This document shows, piece after piece, positions 1-11,723 of a stretch of 64,000 nucleotides of DNA; position 1 is the first letter of the stretch, and every line of letters starts with the position of its first letter. The stretch covers positions 62,001-126,000 of the forward strand of contig NW_020167557.1 in assembly GCF_001641265.1 (NCBI RefSeq), in the 5' to 3' direction. A program made the translations under genes and the position numbers. A model generated the notes under the pieces. The model made no database searches. It was not told the DNA's origin and saw nothing but the letters and a program-made list of their open reading frames with translations. Origin of the DNA: Pseudogymnoascus destructans. Taxonomy: Eukaryota > Ascomycota > Leotiomycetes > Thelebolales > Thelebolaceae.

Positions 1-1407
1 GAGACTCGAGTCCTCTCCGAGCAGAAGACCATGATCGAGGTCGAACTCCAAAGCGAGCGCGACCACGCCGACGCCGACCACGCCAACTTCAAGCAGCGAG
101 AGACGGAGTACATCCAGCGCGAATCCGCGACCAAAGAAACCATCCGCACCCTCAAACGCCAGATCAGCTCCCTCGAGCGCCAATCACATAACCTCGAACT
201 CTCCATCCTCCAAACTTCCTCCCCCCACTCCGCCTCCACCGGCTCCATCCACCAGAGCGAAATCCTCGAAGTCCGCTCCCAGCTCGCTACCGCCCACCAA
301 ACGCTCAAAGACCTGCGCGCCCAACTCAAGGAAACCGAGCGCAACGCGGCCAAGAAACTCACCTCCGCGCACCTAGACCATCAATCCCAAGCCGCAGAAT
401 GGGATTCCGCGCGCTTCACGCTCGAGCGCGACCTCAGCGCCGCGCTCTCCGCCAAATCAGCCTTGGAAGCGCAGGCCACAGCTGCTGAATCCACAGCCGC
501 ACGCTTGAAAGCCAAGATTGCACGCTTGGAACAGGAGTTACACGCTGAGCGCGCGACGGCGGAGGGGGATCGCACGATGGCGCTCGAACGACACGATTTG
601 CACGAGATGCTGAGGGAGACGCAGGTCCAGGCCGATAAACTCGAACTCGCCGTGCAAACCCGCGATGCGTCGCTCGCGGCGCTGACTACGACCGAAGCGT
701 CGCTGCGCGCGCAGTTGAAGCGGATTAGAGAGGGGAGGACGGTGCAGAAGGAGCGTGCTACGCGCGCCATGACCGAGCTTGAGGGGTTGGAACGGGAGTT
801 CCGCGGGGCGAAGAGGGGGTGGGAGGCGGAGAGACAGGGGTTGACGAGGGGGGTGAGGTTTGCGAATTCGTCTTCTGTGTTAGAGGGGGGTGCGGAGGCG
901 GAGGTGAGGCATGGGAAGGAGCTAAGAGGATTAGCGATGCAGATTGAGTGGTTGAGGGCGAGGTGTAGGCGTGAGGAGGGGTTGAGGGCTGATGCGGCGT
1001 ATGCGAAGAGGTTTATGCTGTTGCAGGTTGAGTTGTTTGGGGCTTGGTATGTCTTCTTCTTTTTCTTTTCTTTCCCCAGTTACTTTCCTCTTTTCCGTTG
1101 TCCGATATCTTCAGACACCACAAGTGAAGAGCATGTCTAACAACCACCCAGCAACCAAGCAGACCTCCAGATCCTCGCCCAAATGGGCATAACACCCGAC
1201 CGCACCACCCTCCCTCCCCGCCCCTCCCTCCGCCGCGTGGGATGGATGGTTATCGCCTGTATGCGAATGAAGCGCGGCGCAGAGGCGTGGGCGAAGAGTA
1301 GGAAGGTGCATGAGAGGATTGTGGGGACGTTTGAGGGGATGAGGAGGGCTAGTGTTGGTGGTGGTGTGGGGAGGGCGGAGAAGGGGAGGGGGGGGGGAGG
1401 AGTTTAG
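1..1407 (+). CDS. PACT-domain coiled-coil spindle pole body protein, 3' part
   Basis: The frame is open to the first base of the window, so the start lies outside. Two exons are visible: 1-1046 and 1152-1407, with a 105-bp GT-AG intron. Almost all of exon 1 is Glu/Arg/Lys/Ala/Leu-rich heptad-like coiled coil. The join restores the run LLQVELFGACNQADLQ, and the preceding IEWLRARCRREE is characteristic of the PACT domain that anchors pericentrin/AKAP450 and fungal Pcp1/Spc110-type proteins to the centrosome or spindle pole body by binding calmodulin. The inferred role is a spindle-pole scaffold that recruits gamma-tubulin complexes. The frame stops at 1407, just after a run of ten G (1388-1397). 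A +1 shift there would continue with a basic tail to a stop at 1481, so the C-terminus is uncertain. Confidence 0.8.
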
Positions 1408-1481
1408 ATCCCCCTGCGTCTGCGGCTGTGGTTGCTAAGAAGGAGTCGAGGAGGGTTAGTGAGTTAAGGAGGGAGTGGTAG

Positions 1482-2199
1482 GGGGTGTCTGTGTTGAGAA
1501 ATGTTTGAGGATGCATGCATGGGATGTTGGAGTGGCGTATGGCTGTTGGGGAGGTTGTGTTTTATATTGTACTCTGCTGTTTGATGTCTATATGGCTGGC
1601 TGGCGTTTGGATGGATGGAAGGATGGATGGGTGGGTGCATACCAATTAGCATGTTGATTATGAAGCCGTCATGTTCGCCTTGCTTGCTTATTATCTTGAT
1701 GTTCTGTTCGCGCTCCATTTGGTGACCTGCGATGCGCTCACTCCTCAAGGTAACAAGATAACATGATCAGTTTCAGTCAGCCAGCCCGCCCGGCTTATTC
1801 AGCGACAACATGGTAAGTACACTAGTAATGTCCTCGATTCCATCTACGCTATCTACGCTACCAACAGACACCACGCTGCACGGCGCTATACTGTACGAGT
1901 AGAAAACCAGGCATCATCACAACGCATCATCGCAACGCAGCGCATCTAAAGTTCAGTTCAACGACAATAAAACAAGCAGTAGCGCGCATAACGCTAGCCC
2001 TTTCTCTCTCCCTTCCTTCCCTTTCTGATTCTAGTCCATCCCATCCCGGTACCTGAGACCTTGAGACTGTACGACGGTTTTTTGAGTATTCGAGTGTCGT
2101 TTGGAGATGACCTGTGCTTCGTTCCGATTTGTATCTGTGCCGGGTTTCCGCTATCCTTCATGGCGCGGTGGCAGGGAGTATAACTTGTGAGAGGGGGGT
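1482..2199. other. Intergenic, convergent 3' flanks
   Basis: No supportable gene. It lies between the 3' ends of the PACT-domain gene and the metacaspase gene. There is a GGATG/GGGTG-rich stretch near 1605-1640 and a pyrimidine-rich tract near 2000-2050. Confidence 0.6.
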
Positions 2200-3860
2200 T
2201 TACATGACGAAGAGGAGGTTTGTGTCTGCGTCCGCCATTAGCACTTATTCAAATCAAACCCCCCGAATCCAAACCCCACTCGAGGGCCTGGAATAGGAAA
2301 GGGGACAACCTACCCAAAGGATGACTACAGCTCAACTGCGGCTTCTGCGTATACTTGGTCGCCAACTCATCCCTAATACTATTAAGCAGCTGCACATAGC
2401 TCTGCTGCGGATTCTTCTTCATCGCCGTAATAAACGCCCAGCTCATCGCCCCCGTCGCCTGCGACGCAATCGACGCATCCGCACTCGTCTGATCATCCTT
2501 GCTCCCACTCCACATCACAACATCCGCCGGCGACGTCTTGGTCGCCACCGTCCTATTGTAGGCCTCATCCCCACTAGTAGCTTTCTTAAAGAAGCCCGCC
2601 AAGTTGCTGGCCACGCCGCCCATGTCGCCGCGGGAGTACGAGGAAATAACGTTGAGGAGACCTTGACCGGCTTCTTTGGCGAGGTTGGGCTCTTTGAGAA
2701 TGCCTTGCGTGGAGTAGATGTAGGGGAGGTCAAGGGCGGTGCCGGAGTGGCAGGAGTCGAAGATGGCGGTGAGGCGCACGCCGGGGGAGAGGGGGGTCAC
2801 CATGATGCGGTGCATTTCGTCGTCGACGATGTGGCCGACTTGGCGGAAGTCGACGGGGTAGATGACCTCATCGTAGCCGTCGGGTTCGTCGCCGTCGAGG
2901 TCTTTGGTTTGGCCTCCGTGTCCTTGGTGTTCGTTAGTAACAGTTCCACGCAGTACGTAGGTAAGTAGGGCGGGGGGATCCCAGTGACAGAGAGAAACAG
3001 CGGATACGGACATACCGGAATAATGAAAAAACAACGCATCATTCGGCCTCGCATCCTTAACCAACCAATGCATCGCCCTCAGAATATTCTGCTTCGTCGG
3101 CTGGCTCATCGGGTTCTGCAGATCATCCGTCAGGATCACCATGTCCTCGCGCTTATACCCAAAGTTCTCAAACAGGTACGATGACATGTTCTTCACGTCG
3201 TTGATGCACCCGCGCAGCTGCCCGCGCTGCCCGAAGTAGTTGATCCCGATCAGCAGCGCCTTGCGACGGCCCGTGCAGTTCGAGTATTGGAAGTTGTAGT
3301 CCTGGGGGGCGCCGTGGCCGAAGCCTTGGGGCGTGCTGGGTGGAGGGGCGGGCGCTTGGTGGTTGCCGTGCACGTAGGCGTTGGAGTTGACGGTTGGCAG
3401 ACCTGGAGAAGGGTGGTTGTTAGCTTCGTGTATTTCTAGGTTTTCTCGCCGGTGTGGTGTTCGTACCTGGTCTGCCATACTCGGGGCGGTTCAGGGGAAC
3501 ACCGTTGTATCCGCCGTATTGCTGAGGAGGCGGCTAAGAAGTCTTGTTAGCTTATTGCGGAGATGACCATCATCAGAAGCTCTATTTACCTGCTGCTGCT
3601 GGTAACCACCACCATAGTGCTGCTGCGGCGGCGGACCCTGCTGGTATCCGGCGCCATACTGCTGCTGCTGGGGAGCGCCGTAGCCGCCGTATTGTGGTTG
3701 TCTGTTCAAGGGTGTCAGCTGGATTCGGACGCGAGTGCAAACCTCGAGCCTACGACTGGTAATGCTGTTGGGGCGGGTACTGCTGCTGAGGAGGACCATA
3801 TCCACCACCGCCGCCGCCGCCGCTGCCGCCACTATAACCCGCGCCTGGATACCCCGACAT
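2200..3860 (-). CDS. Metacaspase (type I, CasA/Yca1-like)
   Basis: Six exons on the minus strand (3860-3754, 3701-3590, 3533-3467, 3402-3016, 2922-2314, 2225-2200) give 435 aa. The first ~110 residues are a Gly/Gln/Pro/Tyr-rich prodomain with YGGY and PQQQ repeats, as in fungal type I metacaspases. The caspase-like fold follows from KALLIGINYFG. The catalytic His is in HYSGHGG (about residue 226, created by the fourth splice) and the catalytic Cys in DSCHSG (about residue 282). The last exon adds only DTNLLFVM, the usual end of the family. Known role: Arg/Lys-specific cysteine protease in stress response, protein quality control and death-like phenotypes. Its 3' end converges on the PACT-domain gene. 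Confidence 0.95.
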
Positions 3861-4339
3861 GGTTTGGATTTCTTGCAAAGGCTGTGAGTGCGTGTGCGTG
3901 TATGTGTGTGTGAGTGTGTTTTCGTGAGGTTTTTTGGTGATGTTGGAAGTGGCGACTGATGGACAACAGACGCGGGCTTTTCCGTGTTGGTCGATTCGAT
4001 GGAGAGGGAGGAGGAGCGAGGTGAGGTCTGGCGGCGGGACTTTGGTTTGGCCGAGCTGTCTGAGGGAACTTATAGTCTCGGCGGGTAGGGGATCAGGGAC
4101 ATGCAAGACAAGACAGCGGAACAACAAGGGTTCGGCGACTGGAACAAAGGTGATGGATGTGCAGGTGGGATATGCAGGTTGTTTTTACAGATTGTTTATT
4201 TGGGTGGCGGTTGGTTGTATGTGGTTGTATGTGGTTACGGAGTTAGCGATGAGGCTGCTGTGGCTGCTGTGGCTGCTGACTAATACCATCTCCTCCCCCC
4301 CGCAAATACCCCAATAGCCCTTACCAATTCAATCAAATC
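3861..4339. other. Metacaspase 5' flank
   Basis: Upstream region of the metacaspase up to the tRNA. It contains a GTGTGTGT-type stretch at 3890-3915, CTG/GCTGTG repeats at 4252-4280 and no convincing ORF. Confidence 0.5.
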
Positions 4340-4460
4340 GGACAGATGGCCGAGCGGTCTAAGGCGCGTGACTCAAGAACTTACAATTCTTCTGGTCGAT
4401 CATTAACGCCTAGTGCATTCACGTATCGAAAGATTCGGGGGTTCGAATCCCCCTCTGTTC
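4340..4460 (+). tRNA. tRNA-Leu(CAA) with intron
   Basis: A cloverleaf can be folded by hand. The acceptor stem GGACAGA (4340-4346) pairs with TCTGTTC (4454-4460, one G-T pair). The D arm is GCC/GGC. The anticodon stem CGTGA (4367-4371) pairs with TCACG (4419-4423). The loop reads CTCAAG with anticodon CAA at 4374-4376. A short variable arm ATC/GAT is typical of Leu. The T arm is GGGGG-TTCGAAT-CCCCC. An intron of about 40 nt (4378-4417) sits one base 3' of the anticodon, the normal place. Eukaryotic tRNA-Leu(CAA) genes commonly carry introns. Confidence 0.93.
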
Positions 4461-4580
4461 AGATCTTTTATGGTTCTTTTTTGGTCCTTTTTTGGTCCTT
4501 TTTTGGTTCTTTTTATGCCCTTTTTTATGTCCTTTTTTCCCCCCTTTTTTGTCCTTTTTTCCCCCTTTTTTTGCCCTTTT
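4461..4580 (+). repeat. T-rich degenerate repeat after tRNA (Pol III terminator region)
   Basis: A run of about ten TTTTTTGGTCC or TTTTTTCCCCC-like units directly follows the tRNA. The first T runs would serve as the RNA polymerase III terminator. The rest is low-complexity pyrimidine sequence that creates spurious ORFs on both strands. Confidence 0.7.
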
Positions 4581-5335
4581 TACCACCCACCCATCGGCCA
4601 GACCGTCCTCTGTCCCACCCACCTCGCCTCCATCGTCTCGTGTAGTACCCACCCCACCCGCCCCACCCACCTCATCTTCGGCCCGGCGGCACCGAGGTCC
4701 GTCACCAGCTGTGTGCGGGGCGCGGCGTGGCCGATGTGCCACACCTGAGCCACACACCGCCGCAACCCACAACACACGCCAATCACCCACGATCGGCCCG
4801 GAGGAGGGACCTTGCTGCCACGAGAGAGCAGTGCTGATCAGACTTTGGAGATGCTGGTTGTGCCCAGTGCTGAGGATGGGAGGGTATTTGTACTGCTTTG
4901 GGATGTTCAGCTCGGTGGTGTTGTTGGCATGGCGGCGGTGCAGGAGGTGGAGGGGGGGCATGATGTGTGGAGTTCTCACTCCGTGCCCTGGAATAGATAG
5001 GGGCGCTGGTTTTACTGATGCCCTAGAGCTGCCTCACCCTTAGGCTGGTGAAACAGGGCACTCTGGCCCCTGAATTAGCTTAGGGGAATGGTGTCACAGT
5101 ATATAGAGTAGTTATGGTATGTAGCTACTTTGGATATGCATCTACTGAACCTACCAAGCGCACTTCAACATGATGCCCCTATTCACTGCTGATGGTAATC
5201 ACCCACGAACATGCACATATCATGGACGGTACACTGCTTGCTTACTTTGAATTCGGTTGTACATATCTATCCAACAGTATAGTACAATACATACATCTAA
5301 CACATTTTCCGCCCATCCATCATACACCTCCACAC
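4581..5335. other. Intergenic
   Basis: No gene supported. ORFs here are C/T-rich low complexity. The CACCTAC and CCCCTCC-rich stretch from 5325 onward belongs to the end of the neighbouring minus-strand gene. Confidence 0.5.
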
Positions 5336-7624
5336 CTACGCCCCTCCCCCATGTTTATCCATCTCCCCCTCCACATCCCCATGCAAATCCTGACTCCCCC
5401 CCCTCGCCACCATTTCCGCCTTACTCGGCCGAAACGGCCACCTCATAAACTCCTCAAACATCTCCCTCAACATCTCCTCCGTCAAGCTCCTCACCGTCAA
5501 CATCTCCAAATCCACCACCCCCCCCCGCCCCACATCCCTCAACGCCGGACACCGCGGCAGAATCCACTCCTCCGCCCCCGGCGCCAGCGCCCGCACCCCA
5601 GCAACCACACTCTGCTTCGGCATGATAAACAGCGCCGCGAGCATAAACTCAAAGTAGTCGTAGCAACCCAACCCCTCCGCCCTGAGACTCGGCCAGATGC
5701 TGCGAGGCTGGAAATCCAGCAGTGCCATCGGTTGCGCAGGCGCGAATTCCGACCGCTTGACAATCAGCGGCTCCATCGCGCGGCGATCCCACACCAGAAG
5801 CGCCGGCTCAGCCCGGTGCCCGCGACGCTCTTCGAGGCGCTGGATAACAGCCGTCACCGTCGCGCGCGCCCCCGACTCCAGCGCGCGGCGCCACTCCCGT
5901 ATCCCCTCCTCCACCCTCTGCATGCCCTCCTCGCGCCCCGGATCGCTCGACGCGCGTAGGGCAGCCCACTCGTTTTCAAGCGCCTCGTAGCTATCCAGCC
6001 GTGACTCAACCAAATCATTCACGACCCCCACCGCTTTCAGGCGCCATCGTAGGGCTTGCAAGCGTCGGAACTCCTCTGTGCGGCGCCTTGTGCCGTCGAG
6101 CGTGACCTCGGGCGTCGCGCAGTGGTGGGATTCCACTTCATCGTAGAAATCGGGGAATTCCCCGGCCGCGTACCGTGACTCGAGGGTCGCGAGCTCGTCT
6201 TCGAATGGGCGTCGGATGCCGATGTTGGGGGTGGTGGCGGCGAGTTGCGAGGTGCGCGCTTCCCTCTCCAGGATCCCCTCGCGGTGCGGCGGGGTGTGCA
6301 GGCCTGCAGCTGCCATGGCGGGGGCGACGCGCTGGCCGGAGAGCATGTCGATTGCCTGTTCGCGGCGGTAGTTTTCTGTTTCCAGGTCCCCCCCCGCGAC
6401 TTCATGGATGTATTCGCACGAGATCTCGGCTTCAATGCTGGATTTCCGCCGGTTGATGATGAGGCGGGGGAGGACGATGCGTTTCTCGAGATCGTGCATC
6501 CAGATTAGCATGCGCACTTGCCCGTAGCCTTGGAAGACGGAGTGGGCGCGCGTGGCGGTGAGGAGTTGGTGGACGACCAGGGTGGTGACGGAGGGGAAGC
6601 CGATGTAGGGGCGGCGCGGCCAGTACCCTAGGTTGGCGGTGACGAGGAGTGTTGTGTTGGGGTTTTCGAGCGAGGGGTCGCCGGGGGAGAGAAGCTTTTG
6701 GTGGGGAAGGTGGCCGTCGCGTTCGAGCTTGTTGAGGTTGTTCCAGATGATACCTGACATGGGGAGAAGCTTGTAGGTGGAGTCCTTTTGGTTCAATAGG
6801 GGCTCAAGGTACGGCTGCTTATATGTCGAGGAGTCGGGCTCCATGAGGATGTGAGTCCTGGGCTTCACGATATCGTGCAGTTTAGACGACCACAAGCCAA
6901 CTCCGGGATTGATGTCAATTATATCACACCCCTTGTGCTTCTCAAGGCTCGGAGCTAGTCGTTGTATAATATCATCTGGTTGGGATTAGCTATAGAGCTC
7001 TGACAGGTCCCAGTGCAACATCCATACCACATAATTCCTCGCCGATAATATTCTGACGGGCTTTGTCTCCGCGTTTGCCAAACGCAATGCGTGATAAACT
7101 TCTGACGCTTTTCCGCTTGCTGGTTCCTAGGCGAATCTTGTTAGTACCGGCCTACTCGCGTAGTGTACAGTTTTGTGTCCCCTACCTGCATCTGTCTCCG
7201 CTTCGCCTTCTGGCATCGCGGCTCGGGCTCCATGCAACACATCTTCAAATGTTTTCTTCAGAAGCGGCCCCTTAAGTATTCCGGCATCACTTCTCTTCTT
7301 CCTCGGTTTTGTTGATGGGGTCCTGGGTTTCGGCGGAATCCCACTATTACTCCCCCCCCTCGACGTTCCTGCATCGCTCCTCAGTTTGCGCGTTTTCTTG
7401 CCAGTTTTTGGGCCCTCAGCAACGGACTCATCAGTCTTCAGTTGTTTCTGCCCAGACTTGGAGCCACCTGTCGCACTTGTCGCTCTAACCGGACCTCCAT
7501 CGCTGTATGCTCGAATTAATCCTGTAGCTGGCCGGCAGCACGGATAAGTGAGGGCTGCGATAGGACGTAATCGATTTCGTCGTCTATTTACGAGACGAAC
7601 AGCCAACATCAATTCTGATTGCAC
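5336..7624 (-). CDS. Mitochondrial transcription factor B / rRNA adenine dimethylase-like protein (Mtf1 type)
   Basis: Three exons (7624-7186, 7126-7028, 6975-5336) give 725 aa; a second Met at 7609 is an alternative start. The N-terminus is Arg-rich without acidic residues (LAVRLVNRRRNRLRP), a likely mitochondrial presequence, followed by a basic low-complexity linker. The splices build a Rossmann SAM-binding motif, DIIDINPGVGLWS (about residues 197-209), then HILMEPD and ANLGYWPRRPY, as in the KsgA/Dim1-related fungal mtTFB family. Known role of the family: specificity factor for mitochondrial RNA polymerase promoter opening; methyltransferase activity is often lost. The C-terminal ~250 residues are Arg/Glu-rich and helical, longer than in yeast Mtf1. 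Confidence 0.82.
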
Positions 7625-8024
7625 TGTTTGCGAATTCGAGTGGCTCTGGCGACGGGGATATTATGCTATTTTGAAGTATCGGAACTGACGTTGGCATCTC
7701 GAACAATCAAAAAGGATGCAGGGACGACCGCCTTAATTCTGCCCTCGAAATGTGACAAACCGACTCACCGCCCTAGCCTCGTCGGCCTGTCGACCAACAA
7801 GGTACAACAACAACCGCCATGGAACCTGCGTCAGCTGAAATCGCATCGTTTGCCTCAGCAAACTTCGGAGCTCCCCAGGCACCAGCCAACCTTCCCGATC
7901 TTTCTGGGACCTCCCGTGATGGTTAGGGAGTGTTGCCTCAGCTTTTCATCATCAATCATCAAACCTCATAACCCCGCCGAACATTCTACAACCCCGCAGT
8001 ACCTACAATTATCACGAACAAAAG
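7625..8024. promoter_or_regulatory. Shared divergent promoter region
   Basis: About 400 bp between two divergent starts (mitochondrial factor to the left, JAMM deubiquitinase to the right). No TATA box or other motif I can defend; any core promoter here is inferred from gene layout only. Confidence 0.45.
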
Positions 8025-9686
8025 ATGGGAGGCTCTTCGGCCGAGGCAGCGATGCCGATGAGCATTGCAGAAATTGCTGCGCGCGCCCAGGACTTCGAAT
8101 ATGACCCTTACATCAAGCTCAAAGTCTGGTTGAGGACTGCTGAGCTCTTACTGCGCGAGGTTTGCCTCAACATCACATTTGCATGCATGTAACCGCTGAC
8201 AGTATTGCGCCAGGCCCAGATATACGAAGACGAAGGCAATATTCAACAAGCTTATATGCTCCTCATGCGATTCGTTATCTTGGTCGCCGAAAAACTCTCT
8301 GCTCACCCCGACAGTAAAGATCCCGCGAACAGAAGGGCGCTGAAGTTGATGATCAAGTCCATACCCGACGCCGTAGATCGACTCGAGATGCTTAAACCGA
8401 GGATTGTCGCTCGATATGATGCTTGGCAAACCACACATGAAGGATGGGATGAACCTGCGGCAGATTTATGGGATGGCCAGAGACGCGGGCCTATGAGACG
8501 ACCCTCAAAATACGCGGAAGCGGACCCTGCGATTGCTGGAAGAGCAAAAACCTTGGAAGCATCTGAGCACAGCGGCCTTGCCGTCAAACTTGCACACAAA
8601 GAAATTCGGAGACGAGACGATATTCGGAGAACAACCCGGCAGGGCGACGACAGAGATCAAATGGGTTATGAAGGGGGTGACGACGGCGTCGACTTGCAGC
8701 GCCGTATGGAAGATACCAGGAGGAAGATGGATTCCAGAGATCGAGACACGGACGGAACACGAAAGAAGCTCACGAAATTACACCCATCAGCAAGCGAACC
8801 AAGTTCATCGGCGCCGCGCAGCAGCGAATACAGATACCCTTCGATTGCCAAGTCAAGGCCGTTTAAGTACGAAGACAAGCCCGCCGAGATCGAGAGGAAT
8901 TTCGGCAGAGAATCCGCACCTCCAGTCCCTTCAAAGCAAGTAATCAAACCCACGATATCATGTGAGTCTCCAGCTCCGTTGCGGCCAGCGAAGCTTCTCA
9001 AGGACGCTCCACCAAGCTCCACCCCCTCCCCGGTCGACGACCCCTCCGCATACACATTCAAACCATCCGCTTACCTCGAAAACGGCTCACCTCTCCGCAC
9101 CCTATTTCTTCCTACCATGCTCCGCGAGTCCTTCCTGTCCATTGCGCGGCCCAATACCCAAGCGAATCTCGAGACATGCGGTATCCTGTGCGGGACCCTC
9201 ATCTCCAACGCGCTTTTTATTTCACGACTGGTGATACCCGAGCAAGAGAGTACCTCTGATACCTGCGAGACGACGAATGAAGGGGCACTGTTCGACTATT
9301 GCGACAAGGAGGATCTGATGGTCTTGGGCTGGATTCATACGCACCCGTCTCAAACGTGCTTTATGAGCAGCAGGGATCTGCACACACATTGCGGGTATCA
9401 AGTGATGATGCCTGAGAGTATCGCGATTGTGTGTGCCCCGAGCAAGAGTCCCTCGTGAGTCCTCCCCATGTACTGTCTCTAACCGGTTATGCAAAGCTAA
9501 TATCTACACAGTTGGGGCGTTTTCCGCATGACCGATCCCCCAGGCATGAAGTCGGTGCTGAATTGTAGACAGACCGGACTATTCCACCCACATCCGGAGC
9601 CTAATATCTACACCGATGCGATGAGGCCAGGGCATGTTTTCGAGACACCAGGACTGGAATTTAAGGTCGTGGATTTGAGGCCCTAG
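8025..9686 (+). CDS. JAMM/MPN+ deubiquitinase, AMSH/Sst2-like
   Basis: Three exons (8025-8159, 8214-9454, 9512-9686) give 516 aa. The first ~115 residues (DFEYDPYIKLKVWLRTAE, YEDEGNIQQAYMLLMRF) match the USP8-dimer/MIT-like N-terminal domain of AMSH proteins. The middle is charged and disordered. From about residue 335 there is an MPN+ domain with ETCGILCG, the zinc ligands in GWIHTHP (about residue 420) and SSRDLHTHCGYQ, and the last exon supplies WGVFRMTDPPGM and FHPH. Known role: Lys63-linkage-specific ubiquitin hydrolase acting with ESCRT at endosomes. The insert between the JAMM strands (CETTNEGALFDYCD) resembles the Lys63-specific insertion of AMSH. Confidence 0.93.
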
Positions 9687-10035
9687 GCAGAGATAGTGGC
9701 GGGATAGACTTAAGATATGGCATGAAATGGCTGGAGCATAGCAGAGTGTTGGCGTCTTGGGCGACGAAGCATGGGCTAGACACGGCGTTCAATCTGCCAA
9801 TTGGCAACCAGGCATTGCAGTTATTTGCTTCAGGAGACAATGGTACATCTTTCCATATCTCAGAAGTCGAATACAATCAATCCTATGATACAAGCTGGCC
9901 CCGGCCTCTCCCCGTTACCACATCACCCCACTATATGTATGTATATCTTTCAACCCCAACCATTCCCTCTGTAACAGACTGTATCCCATTGTACCGTCCA
10001 GTCGCTCATAGATCGCTACCCCAACACACTTAATC
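9687..10035. other. Convergent 3' intergenic
   Basis: Short gap between the 3' ends of the deubiquitinase and the small tail-anchored protein gene. No feature seen. Confidence 0.5.
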
Positions 10036-10332
10036 CTACCCGAGCACCCTCAAGTAGAACCTATACGTCGCTATCAAAATCAACACCCACATCAGCACCT
10101 TCACCCAAGGGTTCTCGAGCCACGACTTTGACGCAATCCCATCCAGCGCATCTTTTGGAGTCGTGTGTGCCCCCGATTTCTCAGATCGATGCCCAGTAAG
10201 TCCGCGATCGTTTTGGTGGTCTTGGTAGTCGAGGTATGTCTTGTGACCTGACGTCTCGTAGGTGGGGAAGTCGAGAGGGGGATCGTTGGGGTCGAACTTG
10301 AAGCCGGGGTTTTCGGTCGTCGGGGTAGTCAT
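10036..10332 (-). CDS. Small predicted tail-anchored membrane protein, 98 aa
   Basis: Single-exon ORF that starts MTTPTTENPGFKFDPNDPP, has a polar middle rich in His, Asp and Thr, and ends in a hydrophobic segment VKVLMWVLILIATYRFYL (about residues 77-94) with only a few residues beyond. That layout suits a tail-anchored protein of the ER or another membrane with the N-terminus in the cytosol. I do not recognise the family and assign no function. Support is the clean composition, the C-terminal membrane span and its position in a tight gene array; it could still be misannotated. Confidence 0.6.
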   Translation of the reverse strand: MTTPTTENPGFKFDPNDPPLDFPTYETSGHKTYLDYQDHQNDRGLTGHRSEKSGAHTTPKDALDGIASKSWLENPWVKVLMWVLILIATYRFYLRVLG

Positions 10333-10760
10333 ATTCGATTTTCGAGAGGAATTAGATGATGTTGGTGAGGAATTGCAACTTTGGAAGTTGTGGAATTAAT
10401 GAGGAGGCAGGTATTGAAGGGTGGTTGTTGGGTGCGATATTCATGACGTTGAGATGACGATTTATCATATGACGACGGTAGCTTTCGAGACATTTATCTA
10501 CAAACCTGAAAGTAATAACTCCCTCAAGTATGTAACTCTGTCATATTAGTAGAGGAATAAATTTTGATCTTAATGGTGGTAATCGGGACTAGTTGGTGGC
10601 ACTCGTGATGGTTGAGGTCGGCGGATAACCACCAAACCACACATAAGTTGGAAAGTGTACCATAGATGATTTGTTTCAAGTCCTTGATTAGAGTTGGAAG
10701 AGGTCAGTTGGAAGCTTCTACATAGCTCAACCAAGTCTGCCTCGTTCGGAATTGTCGTGC
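10333..10760. other. Intergenic
   Basis: AT-richer spacer between two minus-strand genes. It should carry the promoter of the 98-aa gene and the 3' UTR of none. No gene supported. Confidence 0.45.
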
Positions 10761-11723
10761 TTATGACTGACCCTCCTTACTGTTTTTCGTCCGCCGCCGG
10801 ACAGCTTCATTATCTTTCCCTTTAAGCAGCATGGTTTCCTTCCCCTCCTCCACCTGGGACGTATTATTGTCATTCGGGTTGGCAACCCAGGTATCCACCA
10901 CTTCCCTAACCTCCTTCACTGCCTTCTCCTCCATGACTGATTCTTTAACCTTCCTAATATATCCAAAATATACTCCGACTTCTGCCACGGCCACCAATAT
11001 GCTTCCTGCAAAAGATAGTGCCAGTCGAGCGGGAGTGCTCCACCACTTCGAAACCATCCACAACGCCGCAGAGCATGCAATGATGGAGACGAGAACGTTG
11101 AGGATAAGGGTGAGCTGGCGAGTGACATCGTCATAGGTTATTTCATCATCGGGTGAAGCTTCGATATATGCTTCTGTCGAGGCGAAAGCAAAGGCTGGTG
11201 ATGTCGCTGGTAGGTTCCTCGAGTATGTTTCCGACGCCGGGGCTGGCTTTGTCAATCGGACATAGTCGCGTTCTTCAGCATCGCGCCGGAGCCGGGCCAT
11301 GAGAGCTTTGTATTCGGGAGTTTGCGTGGGTTTAGGAGGCGGAGGGGGTATATAGACATGAGACCCGCGGAGTAGGGCGTCGAGGTGGCATGGTATAGCA
11401 TTGATAGACTTAAGCTGTCGGGAGAGGGCGACGATTTGGAGGTGGCTTATAGGATTGCCAGGCTTTGGATCTTGTAAGGACGGCTCGCTGGAGGGATTTT
11501 GCTGAGAGATGATTTCGGATTGGGGTATTTGTGCTGTCTGTGTTTCCTCTCCTCTCCTAGAATCTTGAATATCGGTTTTGATTGCGCCTGCTTCGTTGGA
11601 GCCTGGGGCCAAGGCTGCATCTTCATGAATACCCTGGGAGGCAACTGCCCCTGTGGTCATTGTAGATGTCTCGACGTTGCGAAGACCCTCCACAATGACG
11701 GGGGTCATCGTAAGTAGCACCAT
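10761..11723 (-). CDS. V-ATPase assembly factor, Vma12/Vph2-like (TMEM199 family)
   Basis: Single exon, 320 aa, taken from the ATG at 11723 (MVLLTMTPVIVEGL) because the upstream frame has no family-like sequence. A polar N-terminal domain contains HLQIVALSRQLK and HLDALLRGSHVYIPPPPPKP followed by PEYKALMARLRRDAEERDY, the conserved cytosolic signature of the Vma12 family. Two membrane spans follow: LILNVLVSIIACSAALWMV and a second around ALSFAGSILVAVAEVGVYF, then a charged tail. Known role: ER-resident factor that, with Vma22, assembles the V0 sector of the vacuolar H+-ATPase. It shares a 316-bp divergent promoter with the polyprenyl synthase gene. Confidence 0.87.
   Translation of the reverse strand: MVLLTMTPVIVEGLRNVETSTMTTGAVASQGIHEDAALAPGSNEAGAIKTDIQDSRRGEETQTAQIPQSEIISQQNPSSEPSLQDPKPGNPISHLQIVALSRQLKSINAIPCHLDALLRGSHVYIPPPPPKPTQTPEYKALMARLRRDAEERDYVRLTKPAPASETYSRNLPATSPAFAFASTEAYIEASPDDEITYDDVTRQLTLILNVLVSIIACSAALWMVSKWWSTPARLALSFAGSILVAVAEVGVYFGYIRKVKESVMEEKAVKEVREVVDTWVANPNDNNTSQVEEGKETMLLKGKDNEAVRRRTKNSKEGQS

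Noticed and set aside
2321..2968. 215-aa plus-strand ORF
   Set aside because: Fully antisense to the catalytic domain of the metacaspase, with His/Arg/Val-rich composition typical of a shadow.
4419..4979. 186-aa minus-strand ORF with a Lys-rich KKGGKKDKK tail
   Set aside because: The Lys-rich part is the complement of the T-rich tract after the tRNA; it also overlaps the tRNA 3' half. Low-complexity shadow.
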